Shown one piece after another: positions 54,982-64,000 of a stretch of 64,000 nt of DNA (position 1 is the first letter of the stretch; the number at the start of each line of letters is the position of its first letter). The translations under genes were made by a program, and so were the position numbers. Source of the DNA: Akanthomyces muscarius (Eukaryota; Ascomycota; Sordariomycetes; Hypocreales; Cordycipitaceae); assembly GCF_028009165.1 (NCBI RefSeq), contig NC_079243.1, positions 372,001 to 436,000 on the forward strand, written 5' to 3'. The notes below the pieces were generated by a model, which was not told where the DNA came from, searched no databases, and saw only the letters and a program-made list of their open reading frames with translations.

Positions 54982-55221
54982 TTACAATTGCCTCTGTAAC
55001 ACCGTCCCTCCACTCCCTCTCTTGCCTGGTGTGCGCCTGTGCATCTCTCCGTTTGCCCTAGCTCTTGCTGCGTTCCACTCACGCCGCAGCTGCTTCAACT
55101 TCTGCGGTTCCAGGTTAAGAGTCCCGTCCAGTGACGCGGCAAGGTGTCTGGCAATCGTTTCCGCATCGTCATTCGTGGTCTGGGCCAATTTTCCATCTTT
55201 TGTGCAAACGCTCTCTTTCAT
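54982..55221 (-). CDS. Possible exon or small protein, 79 aa
   Basis: ATG-initiated minus frame with protein-like, helical sequence (DDAETIARHLAASLDGTLNL, EPQKLKQLRREWNAARARAN). The frame is open upstream to about 55381 without another ATG, so this may be the last exon of a longer or broken gene. No family recognised. Confidence 0.25.
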   Translation of the reverse strand: MKESVCTKDGKLAQTTNDDAETIARHLAASLDGTLNLEPQKLKQLRREWNAARARANGEMHRRTPGKRGSGGTVLQRQL

Positions 55222-55528
55222 AGGTATCTGTGGCTCGGTGTGTGTGTCTGCTGCGTTGTGCCGCAGGGTTCCGGATGTTGTCTTCGCTTCTCGAGTGCGA
55301 GCGGTACATGCGCTGTTTATGAAGCGGCCGCTCCGCCCTCCGTTGCGGACGTATCGATCAGTCTGGCGTTTCTGTTTCTAGTACTGGGCCTCGATAATTA
55401 TTTACGTCTATAGTGAACATGAATACACTGACACAATTCGCCCATAGTCTGAATGGCCAATGCCCAAAGCAGACATCTGCACATAGCACAAGTTGAGAAA
55501 TTCGCAAGCCGCCCATTGCTGTGACTAA

Positions 55529-56657
55529 ATGGCCCGTCATGGCCAATTGAGCATGGCGAAAGTTGCTGCGCTTGTGCGGATGAGCTTATATGGCCGACCG
55601 CCGAGGGCTCACCAATGTCTAGAACAGGCCACGGCTGTGTACATCGCGCCCCGAAACCTGCCGTCGCTGGGTTTGCCTGCCATCAACAGTCGAGCATTCT
55701 ACCCTCTGGCCGTGCCAGCCATCAACAGCGACGTACATTTAATGGACGTCTCTCGCCCTCGGCGTGGTGTAGCGCACCCGGCCCCAGCAGAGGAGCACAG
55801 CGCACAAGTAATGAGTGAGCGATTGCACCACGGTGGTGCAATTGGACCATACCTTGTAACAGCTACTATAGGCGGCAATACAGGTGAGTATGTTCCGATG
55901 CCTGGCACGATGAGTGTCTCACCTGGCAATAGACGACGACCAGAGCAGTGTCCACAGCAGCAGCACGGAAACCATGGCCGATGTAGTGGTCTCAGCCTTA
56001 GGCGGCGACGAGAGTGACAGCGAGGTCGATAGTGATGGCGGAAGTCAAGATGAGGAGGGAGATGTTCTGGATGATGATGAATCACGAAGCGTGGACAGTG
56101 ATAGTACAGGGAGTCTCGCTGATTTCATCGCGCATGATTGGGAAATGGCAGATGGTGAGGGGTTTCCTGCCGTAGAAGATGACGACGACGACTACTGCGA
56201 CGACAGCGACGACAGTGACAACGACGACGACAGAGACGACGACAGAGACGACGACGACGACAGAGACGACGGAAGACTCAAACGAGCCTGCTCACCCGAC
56301 ACCGGTGATGCACCCTCCCGCTACTCATCGCCTGTCGGCCGCTTACGCGACACAACTCCCCGCCTCGAGATTCTCCTGTACCGCCTCCGCCGACTCGCGC
56401 GCGAGTTCGAGCCCGAGACGGAACAAAGCGCTGTGTTGCACCATCGCCGGCCGCGTTACTGCACTAGACGACGTGGGAGGCGGACGACCTGGGTACCACC
56501 GCCGCTCCGACGCGCTGGCGGGTCCCTGGTGATGGCACCCCATAATAACGCCGAGTCCGACGCGTCGCCACTTTCGCCGAACTGGAGGCGGAGACGACGC
56601 CGCCGCGCGCGAGGCACCCCTTGTGGATTGAATCGATCACCAGTCAATTCGCGATGA
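55529..56657 (+). CDS. Asp-rich protein, 359 aa
   Basis: Exons 55529-55883 and 55933-56657 join across a 49-nt intron (GTGAGT donor, GCAATAG acceptor). Residues 1-118 are of average composition with no recognised domain. After the junction the protein becomes very acidic: Asp/Ser blocks, then a run of Asp-Asp-Arg repeats (residues about 200-232) from a GAC microsatellite. A segment STGSLADFIAHDWEM lies between acidic blocks. The last 120 residues are Arg-rich and low in information, so the C-terminus may be out of frame. Acidic tails of this kind occur in histone chaperones and nuclear proteins, but no fold supports that here. Confidence 0.5.
56181..56274 (+). repeat. GAC microsatellite (poly-Asp coding)
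   Basis: Imperfect run of GAC with interspersed AGC, AGA and AAC, coding for the Asp-rich stretch. Such repeats slip easily and could vary between strains. Confidence 0.9.
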
Positions 56658-56743
56658 TGGATCAGTTCCAACTGCTAAGGCAGGCTCCAGGGGGGGCGGG
56701 GGTTCATGCACCTCATCTTAGGTACGTCGCAATCGTGCTGGCA

Positions 56744-56777
56744 ATGCAGGATATGCAGGATATGCAGGATATGCAGG
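56744..56777 (+). repeat. 9-bp repeat ATGCAGGAT, about 3.7 copies
   Basis: Three perfect units and a fourth with one change. Confidence 0.95.
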
Positions 56778-57944
56778 GCATAGAGCGTGTAGGGGGGACA
56801 GGCGGCAACCAGCTCGTTGGTCTCTGACTGGCGGTTGGGTGCTGACAACGCAGCTGCACAGAACAGTATGACACCACTATAGCGGAAAGTGGAAGTACAT
56901 AGCAGACTAATGAGATAGAATCATATGTATTGTAAAGATGCATGACAATCTATTTAATAATTGTATTTTCTTCTGCCGTGTTGAGTGTTTCTACGTTGCG
57001 TATCCTGCGCCGGCTTGACTTGCTCTGCTACAGGGTAGAGGATGTGGCAATGGCCTGCTACAGTCTTGGCCCGTACCGCTATTGATGCACTGGGTGCCAT
57101 GCTCGCTCTGGCCTTGCTGATTAACGCAACGGGTGGCCGGTGCATGCAGGGGCCAACTTTGAACTATGGATTCTTGTTGCAAACTTGATGCCACCGGTAC
57201 TGTGATTGCTCCCGTAGGCGCGTAGGCAGCAGCGTTGAGTTGGGGAGGTGGGGTGACGGGCAGATCGGCAGACACACCACTCGGATAGGAAATAACGTAA
57301 GAAGAACAAGCGGTTGCAAGGGTAGGGCGCACCTGGCCACACCATCTGGGCAAGCCACGGCCGGTCCAGGGTTGGAGGGTCAGAAAACCACAAACAGGTC
57401 TCCCACAGATAGACGGATCGAGACATAATGCAATAGAACAAGCATAAAGTCGGCAACCGGCAACGTAGCCGGCGGGGCAAAGTCGACTATCAGCCGGATC
57501 AATCAATGAGAAGTGGTACAGCACGATCGCAGGAATTCGTCGACTGCGAGGAGAGCGAGCGTGAGGCGCGGCAATGTGAGGGGCACTGCGAGGCAAAAAA
57601 AATCACAGGTGCAACATTGGACAGGCGAAAGCCGCCAGCGCCGTAAGAAGTGGCTCGAGGGGCAAGCAGAAGGTGGTGTGCGCGCTAGGATATGAAGGGC
57701 CGGAATGAGGATCGGGAAAGGATATGGGGGGGGGGGGTGTCTGGCTTTACGAGGCTGCTGCGGCCAAAAATAACTGCGGAGACGGACATAGATCTAGAGC
57801 CAAAGAGGAACGTCAAACGGGCGAAACGCCGCGCGCTGGTGAGGCGTGGGGGGGCCGGCCAGAGGGCCACTAGCCACCAACCAGCTGGTCAAGAAGCTAT
57901 GGGGGTGAAAGCCGTCCAGAAGTTGGAGCCTAACAATCAATTGA

Positions 57945-58122
57945 ACTTGCGGACTTGTGGACTTGTGAACTAGTGGGCGATGGACGGTGGACAAGTCGAC
58001 TTGTGGACGAGTGGACGATGGACAAATCGACTAACGGACGACTGGGCTAGTGGACGATGGACAAATCTATCAGTGGACAGTGGGCTAGTGACAAGTTGAC
58101 AGGTCGGCAAGTCGACAAGCAG
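57945..58122 (+). repeat. Degenerate VNTR of GTGGAC(GATGGACAA) units
   Basis: Words such as GTGGACGATGGACAAATC (twice), ACTAGTGG/GCTAGTGG (four times) and GGACTTGTGGACTTGTG recur at irregular spacing of about 20-45 bp. No reading frame crosses it cleanly. Confidence 0.8.
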
Positions 58123-59458
58123 AATGCAGGCACGATGAACCCATGCATGGCTAATAAGCCACTAACGAGCGTCGATGGTGGCGGATCGAGTACAGAGGTG
58201 GACAATCCGGCGCAGGCTATCATCGCTGCTAAAGGAGGGAGCAGCTACAAGGCCGTTGATGTGCTGGCTGCAACGGGCTAGGCTCAAAAGCACCAACTAG
58301 AAACCCACTACACATGGTTCGGGCTGTCCGCAGATCGTCGCGTCAAATGTGACAATAGGCCACGGAGAAAAGGGGAAACTAAATGGACGAACAGGCATAA
58401 CCTTGACGAAGGAGGCACACGACTAGCAACACTCCCCTCCTACATCATCTGGTAAATGAAAGGGGAGAAAGTGGACGATGTCGTCTAGTGGACGGAGCAA
58501 AAAGGCGCAAGCGAGCAGGCGGCGGGCCAACTACCTAGAGGGCTCTCAGCATGACGAAAAGCCTGGTCGCAAAGCAAAAGTGACAGGTGGTGTCGCAATG
58601 GAGGCTTGGAAAGCTTGACGCCACCATGGCACTGAGAAGGAGCGAATGGACATATGGGAGGATGTGGACGCAATAGCAAACATACGCCGACAAGCCAAGA
58701 AGTTGGCGGATGCATGTTGGTAAAATGCAATGCTACCAGCCTAGTGGTGAGTCCACTGTCCACTGCGTTCACATCACCGGCCTGTTAGGCCGTCATGACT
58801 TGACCAAAACGTACGAATCCGTGCCTGGTCATAGTGTATAGTGGTTTAAATGCCAACTTCATGCTAAGCAACAAGAGCCTCAGCCGGCCGGGTTTACTAT
58901 TTCCTCTTGTATACAGTGCAAATGAGGAGATATCAAGCTGATGACGCACCAAACAATATTATTCTTATGCTAAAAACCAGCTTGAGGTCGTACTCTGTGT
59001 CTTTTACATCAGCCTTGCGCTGTAACAACTAAAAATGGGTGGCATTAGCGCTAGTTTACAGGCCCGCGGGCCTATTAATCAGTGTAACGACCTGAAAACG
59101 CCCACAAATACCGCCCATCGATAGCAGTTGCAGCGCTCGCTACTTTCTACAGACAGAGAATGTGGCCTCAAGCTGGTTTTGCACCTAACAATAATATACG
59201 ATCATGAATTGACTTGAATGAATAAATCTCAATAAATCAGATTGAAGATATCCTTGCAGCGCGTACCAAGGCTGATGCACGTATTTGCATCGTGATTGAC
59301 AAAAAGCTAGTAACGGGCTTCTTTAGGCGGCTAGGCACTATTTTGCTTGTTGGTCGGCGAACAGCTTAGCGACTCCTTTGCAACCAGCCTCGTTCAAGAC
59401 ACTAAACTGAGCGTACGCCTTTCCAGCAGCCTTGCACGGCTGGGCAACGATTCATCCC

Positions 59459-60133
59459 TCAACGCATCTCATTGTCCTGGCCTCGAAGGCTGTCGCTGTC
59501 GTTGTTTGGAGAGCTGGCAAGACTTTCCTGGCTCAGTCCTAGCACCGGCTCGGCGTGCTCGGCGTGCTCGGCGTGCTCGCTAGACAGCCGCTCAGCTAAA
59601 GTATCAGCAACCTTACATCCCGTTAGCAGGCTGGGTTCACAGTCTCGTCGGCGTAGGGCCACGACCCGGGGGATACTCACAAGCTTGTTTAAATCTGGTG
59701 CAGTTTCGCCCTTGGGCAGCTGTGCCGCGACGCGGTAGCGTTTATGGACCGGGTCCCAGTAGACAGAGGCGGCAAAGACATGGGCCCGGTTTGCCAGTCG
59801 ATCGTTCGTCCTAAGCAAATGCGGACCACATTTGAGAGCCACGGCTGTCGCAATCCGATCGTGCTTGGAAGGCACCTTCATGTTTGCTGCTCTGGCGACA
59901 GCGACATGGGCCCGGCTTGCCGGTTCTTTTTCCATCCTGCGCAATGTGGGATGGCGCTTGCTGGCCGCTGCTGTTTCCTCTCGATCGTGCTGATACGGCA
60001 CACTCATATAGGCTGCTCTGGCGACAAAGTCCTGGGTTCGACTTGCCAGTTTCGCGCTCAGCCTGAGCAATTTGCGGCCCTGCTTGCGAGTCACGGCTGC
60101 CGCGATGGGATCGTGCTGGTTCGGCACGTTCAT
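59459..60133 (-). CDS. MADS-like protein with triplicated N-terminal module, 201 aa
   Basis: Exons 60133-59681 and 59611-59459, with a 69-nt in-frame intron (GTGAGT donor, CTGCTAACG branch, TGTAAG acceptor). Residues 1-130 are three tandem modules of about 42 aa, each beginning AANMNVP / AAYMSVP / AANMKVP plus a QHD-type triplet and ending LASR/PASR/LANR. Only the third continues into the MADS-like core AHVFAASVYWDPVHKRYRVA and PDLNKLV. The second exon starts KVADTLAERL and has a HAE repeat encoded by 9-bp units (59561-59587). It is a clear paralogue of 50600-51766 with the intron at the same place. The DNA-binding role is inferred only. Confidence 0.5.
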   Translation of the reverse strand: MNVPNQHDPIAAAVTRKQGRKLLRLSAKLASRTQDFVARAAYMSVPYQHDREETAAASKRHPTLRRMEKEPASRAHVAVARAANMKVPSKHDRIATAVALKCGPHLLRTNDRLANRAHVFAASVYWDPVHKRYRVAAQLPKGETAPDLNKLVSIPRVVALRRRDCEPSLLTGCKVADTLAERLSSEHAEHAEHAEPVLGLSQESLASSPNNDSDSLRGQDNEMR

Positions 60134-60836
60134 ATTTGCTGCTCTGACGACTGGGCACGACAAAGGCTCGTTCTTTTTCCACTGGGATTGTGGCGAGGTG
60201 CGGGTTGGCTGTAGCTGCGGTGCTCGTTCATTGGGATGGGGTTGCCCGTCTTTTTCACTTCGTAGCCGTTGGTCGGTCCAACAAGCATCTACCGCGGTGA
60301 ACCTAAGCGAGGGTCAAAGCTCTGTCGTACTTGCTGCGCAGAATCGACAGGTGTGAAGCGGGCTAGGTAAGCGTCCTTCAGCGTCCCCTCGGGCCACCTT
60401 CCGCCGCCGCACTCACTTGGCAGGCTGAAAAACGAATGTCAGAGGCAGAGGACCACACCCTCATCTCCTCATCTCCTCATCAAAAGGATGTGCAGCCACA
60501 GTGGACTGCAAGAAGCAACGGAAGCCTTCGCTGACGACTGGGGTGTTAACGACACCCCCTCCTGGTCGAGAACTGGACTGCGAGAATTGTCCTGTTCCTG
60601 CCGCGATAGACTGCCAGGCCAACCGGCTACCAGCGTTTCCCCCTTCCCTGCGCACAGAGAAGCTACGCTTCCAGCCTGCTGTTGTGTAGTAGTATGTGGC
60701 AGTGCCGCACCGGGCTTGCACCGTTCTACTTTACCTTCTCTCTGCGCCACCATGCCGACGGCAGAATTGAAATGTGTTCGCCTGCTCGCAATCTCTAGTT
60801 TCATTGGAAATCATCTACAGACTTCACTACCACGCC
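60134..60836. other. Divergent intergenic region
   Basis: Between the start codons of the MADS-like and CID genes. Overlapping frames at 60461-60877 show no family. Confidence 0.5.
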
Positions 60837-62723
60837 ATGGTGTCTGCCAAAGATCTCGAGACCGAGCTCGAAACTGATCTCGACTCTATGCTCAGTAGAA
60901 AGGCCCCAGGCGCCTCCAGGACCTGCATCAACAGACTGACAACACTCTGTGTCGCCAATGTCGAGGTTCACCGTCCGCTCCTCATCGCTATGGTCTATCT
61001 GCTGATTCAAGAAACACAGTTTGAAGCTATTCTCATCCCCAAGATTCATGCGCGCTTCCGAGGAACACCGAATACGCACAAACTGGGCGTTCTCTATGTG
61101 ATAGACTCGGCAACCCGGGGATGGCTACTCCAGGTCAGGGCCAACAAGCAGGACCTGAGCAGGCCTGCCTCGGATGGCACCTATGTTGCTGCTGTGCATC
61201 GCGTAACGCAGCTTCTGCCAGGATTGATGCGTGCTATGAACGAATGCGCTCCTGACGACCAAAAGGTACGCACACATTGCCTCTATTGCTATTACCTCGC
61301 CTACAACACGTCCGGCACTGCTGTGTTCACCTCTTGCTATGCGACCTGGTTCGGTTGTGATGGGCTGAGAAGCAGACCCGTGCTTGATTCGCAAACGAGA
61401 TACTGACATTCTATCCACTACGCAGGGAAAAATCAGGAAACTGCTCGACATCTGGGACACGGCCAAGACCTTTCCCGCTGAGATTCTACAGAACTGCAGA
61501 CAAGGTCTCACTCCTCAACCGCACACGAGCATACCCTGTGCGCGATCTGAGGGTAGCCGTGGGCTTCACCCGTTGACCGCTTACACGCCTGCCAAAAAAC
61601 ACCACGCGGGGTCATCGACTAGCCTGCCTGAAAAATCCCCAGCAGATAGCCTAAGCCCCGCGCAAAGATATCAGCCAGCTTGTGGACCGAAGGCCGCGGG
61701 ACCAGTCGAGCACCGTGGCACTTCGGCGCCAGGAGGTGTTGGGAGTATTTTTCACCAAAAGGCAGCCGTGCTACCGGATCATGCTGCGTTGTGGGTCTCG
61801 ACGTCGGCGGCTTTGATCATGTCACAGCTAGCATACCTCTTGAAGTCAGGTCAGCCGTTGTCCTCGCCGAGCAAAGTAGCCCAGTGGACTGGCAAGGTTG
61901 CCGAGACAGCCACGTCCAGCGTAGGGAGCAGCCCGTGTCTTGAACTTCCACTTCAAGTAAGCAAAAGCACACAGATGAACATTGTCGGATTTTCTTCTGA
62001 CACTCATGACTCCAGCGTCGATGCGGCGTCGATCTCCGTCCAAGCGACTTAAACAACCCTAACGACTATGCCGCAGAAATTGTTGATCCCTCCATGACGC
62101 TAGCGCACGCAGAGGCTGACCGCAGGCGACGAGCTGCTGCCACTTGCAGCTCTGACGGACGGCCCATCCAGCCCTGCCAATATGTCGAGAGGGTAGAGTC
62201 CGGAGTCGACACAGGTGCCCGGCGGAACGTCATCCGCAATCATGTGCAGACAGGCGAGGGCGGCCACAGCGCATTCATGCGTTATAGACCCAATAGCGCG
62301 CGCCGAGACTCACAAGACCATAACGAGCGTACTGGCAATCCGGCTTCTCGAGACGAACAAGACGAAGGTCAAGATGTGATGCCCCCACTCCTCCCCGGCA
62401 CCAAGACACCGTCCAATGACCCTCACATGCCTAGACGAAAAAGACGACGGCGCTACCGTTCTAGGCTGCAGAAGCCGGGCAGCCAACCCATTTGCTGTCG
62501 TGTGCAGACGGGCGAGGGCGGCCACTGCGAGCCTGAATCCCTTCATCACAGCCCCAATAGCCCCCCCCCTCCCCCAGCTTCTCGAGACGGACAAGACCAA
62601 GGTCAAAACGTGGTTTTCCCAGTCCTCCCAGGCACAAGGGCTCTCTTCAGGGGCCCACACGTGCCCGGGCGGAAAAGACGACGGCGTAGCTACCGTTCCA
62701 GGCTACAGAAACCGGCGACCTAA
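60837..62723 (+). CDS. CID (RNA polymerase II CTD-interacting domain) protein
   Basis: Exons 60837-60965, 61020-61265, 61426-61956 and 62016-62723, about 537 aa. The 54-nt first intron (60966-61019) is in frame. It is inferred because its translation interrupts the domain, but its GTTCAC donor is weak. The second (160 nt) has GTACGC...CGCAG and the third GTAAGC...CCAG. Residues 5-145 are a CID/RPR domain of the Nrd1/Seb1/Pcf11 type: LCVANVE, FEAILIPKIHARF, THKLGVLYVIDSATRGW, VHRVTQLLPGLM and KIRKLLDIWDTAKTFP. CIDs bind the phosphorylated polymerase tail during termination and 3' processing. No RRM is visible, unlike Seb1/Nrd1. The C-terminal 200 residues contain a duplicated module (QTGEGGH ... 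RKRRRR-YRSRLQKP). Confidence 0.75.
62249..62720 (+). repeat. Tandem duplication of a coding module (about 230 bp units)
   Basis: In the last exon of the CID gene, two units share GCAGACAGGCGAGGGCGGCCAC-like and AAAAGACGACGGCG...CCGTTCTAGGCT-like blocks: about 62237-62490 and 62500-62720. At protein level, QTGEGGH, SRDEQDEGQ/SRDGQDQGQ, LPGTKT/LPGTRA and RRYRSRLQKP repeat in order. Confidence 0.85.
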
Positions 62724-62896
62724 ATGCCTGCTATGCCACGCTGACACTGCACGACTGTGATACTCTTGCATTTCTGGTGGGCTAGCGCGGGTTCGGAAAA
62801 CGCGGTCACCTTCGATTCACATAGTAGCAATATATTTACGCTTCACTTTACCTTGCTTATTACGCCCGGTGGCTGTACATTATCGGTCGACGACCA

Positions 62897-62990
62897 CGCC
62901 CCACTAAAATACAGCGGCCAAGGCCTCCAACCAGCGCCTATATCCTTTGATTTAAAGAACAGTGTAAATATGGGAGGACACCGATAATAA
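62897..62990 (+). repeat. Dispersed repeat copy B (partner at 24-103)
   Basis: Aligns with the first 100 bp of the window: CGCCCCACTA, ACAGCG, CAGCGCCTATAT and GGAGGACACCGATAAT are shared in order, with about 12 bp of extra sequence in this copy. Confidence 0.6.
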
Positions 62991-63251
62991 GGTAAATTAT
63001 ATGTTCGACGAAGACCTCAACACAGGACTGCGAGCCAATTTTTAGTGTCGTGATCTTGCTACTGTTCACATCCCAACCGGCTCATACCCCAGTCGAGTTG
63101 TCGTTCCTAAGGGAGGAATTCCGCCAGGATAGGCTAGGTCGCGTTATGCAGGTGACAGGCGACTATCTTCTTGTCACAGAGTATTGTAAGCATCGTCGTT
63201 CCCGTATGTGGCTTTGCATTTCTTTGAAGAGAGGCACGGAAACCTCGAAGA

Positions 63252-63521
63252 ATGGACAAACAGAAAAAATTGCAGTGGGCAGGGACAGGGGCCAGGCGGC
63301 GCGTCCAAGATGAAAATGGACGAGAACTAGTGGCGAACGTGCGGGCGTTGGTTAGGGAGAGGCTTTGCTTGCCCGCTAGTGCCAACTGTCGACGAGGTGT
63401 GTACTGGACGTTCGTCCAGAAGTCGACCAAGGTGGACAGAGCTACGCAGCCTACTGGTTGCTATGGAACACCAGGCGGCCATGCCAACAGCAAAAAACAA
63501 GTGATGGCTTTCACAATATAA
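63252..63521 (+). CDS. Small hypothetical protein, 89 aa
   Basis: ATG-initiated frame with a basic N-terminus and a helical part (GRELVANVRALVRERLCL), then a Gly/Thr-rich end. No family and no promoter recognised. A minus-strand frame overlaps it. It may be a chance frame. Confidence 0.25.
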   Translation: MDKQKKLQWAGTGARRRVQDENGRELVANVRALVRERLCLPASANCRRGVYWTFVQKSTKVDRATQPTGCYGTPGGHANSKKQVMAFTI

Positions 63522-63646
63522 ACGCAAGCATATCCAGTGCAGCTCAGTCTGACCTGAGCCTACGGTGCGCTGGACTTGCAAATGCTCATCAGCTTCGAAA
63601 GCAACTCCCTCGCCTTTCAGCCATAGTAGCCACAGTAGCCATAGCT

Positions 63647-64000
63647 ATGGCTGCACCGATTGACACGACGCCCGCGGCGCAGATCCTGGAGCGGGTTGTA
63701 GGCCATGTTGTGCAATCCATCAACGATTTTAACAAGATCCTGTCTCCGCGGCACAGATACACGCAGAGGCTCACCGAGCTAACTGCACAGCTGGATCGCT
63801 GCATGGCGCGCCTTTACCAGCCACGGTCGCAGCCGCATCCAGGCGACGTGAACACCACCGAGGACGAAATCGTCCAATACGCCAGCGAGATCAAGGCACT
63901 CAGACAAAATGGCCTCCGCGACTTCGAAAATGCATACCAGAACGAAGTGGCTTGCGTTTTGCAAACGGTAACAGACCTACTGACGACCACTATACACCCC
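63647..64000 (+). CDS. 5' part of a gene that runs off the window
   Basis: From ATG 63647 the frame stays open to the last base (118 codons), so this is an incomplete gene. The sequence is well-composed and helical: AAQILERVVGHVVQSINDFN, YTQRLTELTAQLDRCMARLY and EDEIVQYASEIKALRQ suggest an alpha-helical or coiled-coil protein. TATAAA at about 63515 could be its promoter. No family is recognised from the visible part. Confidence 0.55.
   Translation, partial: MAAPIDTTPAAQILERVVGHVVQSINDFNKILSPRHRYTQRLTELTAQLDRCMARLYQPRSQPHPGDVNTTEDEIVQYASEIKALRQNGLRDFENAYQNEVACVLQTVTDLLTTTIHP

Larger units (their letters stand above)
56658..59458. other. Repeat-rich, gene-poor stretch
   Basis: 2.8 kb with several simple repeats: ATGCAGGAT units at 56744, a G run at 57727 and the GTGGACGATGGACAA-type VNTR at 57945-58122. 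A minus frame ending at 56991 has a protein-like second half (PVTPPPQLNAAAYAPTGAIT), but no in-phase first exon was found. No gene is called. Confidence 0.55.

Noticed and set aside
56991..57426. Two-exon minus-strand gene starting at 57426
   Set aside because: The attractive splice (donor at 57332, acceptor at 57280) leaves the second exon in the wrong phase, so the protein-like second half cannot be joined.
1..64000. tRNA, rRNA or CRISPR features
   Set aside because: No cloverleaf with A/B boxes, rRNA core sequence or regularly spaced repeat-spacer array was found by reading; a covariance-model search would be needed to exclude tRNAs fully.

Overview
The window is nuclear DNA of a filamentous ascomycete (Pezizomycotina), probably a Sordariomycete. 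Most genes are split by short introns of about 45-80 nt with GTRNGT donors, CTAAC/CTAAT branch sites and YAG acceptors. Many start sites have a TATA box 35-90 bp upstream. Several encoded families are fungal (Bys1, DUF3455, DUF3435, F-box/ankyrin, small tetraspan and GPI proteins). There are no operons, rRNAs, tRNAs or CRISPR arrays that I can see. The gene content is mostly accessory: few housekeeping genes, many lineage-specific small proteins, duplicated modules, dispersed repeats and a decayed DNA transposon. I cannot name the species.

Layout. 0-8 kb: a secreted DUF3455 protein, a TPR+BTB-like protein, an AT-rich (RIP-like) TIR transposon at 4737-5558 and a tetraspan membrane protein. 8-16 kb: an unknown protein, a basic protein interrupted by an in-frame TAG, and two divergently placed F-box/ankyrin genes. 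16-31 kb: small coiled-coil proteins, a ferric-reductase-like flavocytochrome, a charged nuclear-type protein, a GPI-anchored wall protein, a second tetraspan protein and a Bys1 secreted protein. 31-41.5 kb: a Ulp1-like protein with altered catalytic residues, a large patatin-like phospholipase with a RING-like motif, a chromodomain-like protein and a DUF3435 tyrosine recombinase. 42-51 kb: a zinc-ribbon-like small protein, very basic proteins, a mucin-like single-pass sensor and further coiled-coil and membrane proteins. 50-64 kb: two paralogous MADS-like proteins (one with a triplicated module), an Asp-rich protein, VNTR-like DNA, an orphan RNA polymerase II CTD-interacting-domain (CID) protein, and the 5' part of a gene that runs off the right edge.

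Main interpretation. The DUF3435 recombinase (captain family), the patatin-like phospholipase and the ferric reductase lie within 23.5 kb. These are gene classes known to recur together in Starship giant fungal transposons. The captain is transcribed leftwards, so a Starship would have its 5' edge near 41.4-42 kb and carry the material to the left as cargo. I could not locate the element ends, so this stays a strong hypothesis. Gene models with introns were built by hand from splice signals and reading-frame continuity. They should be read as models, not as transcript-supported structures.
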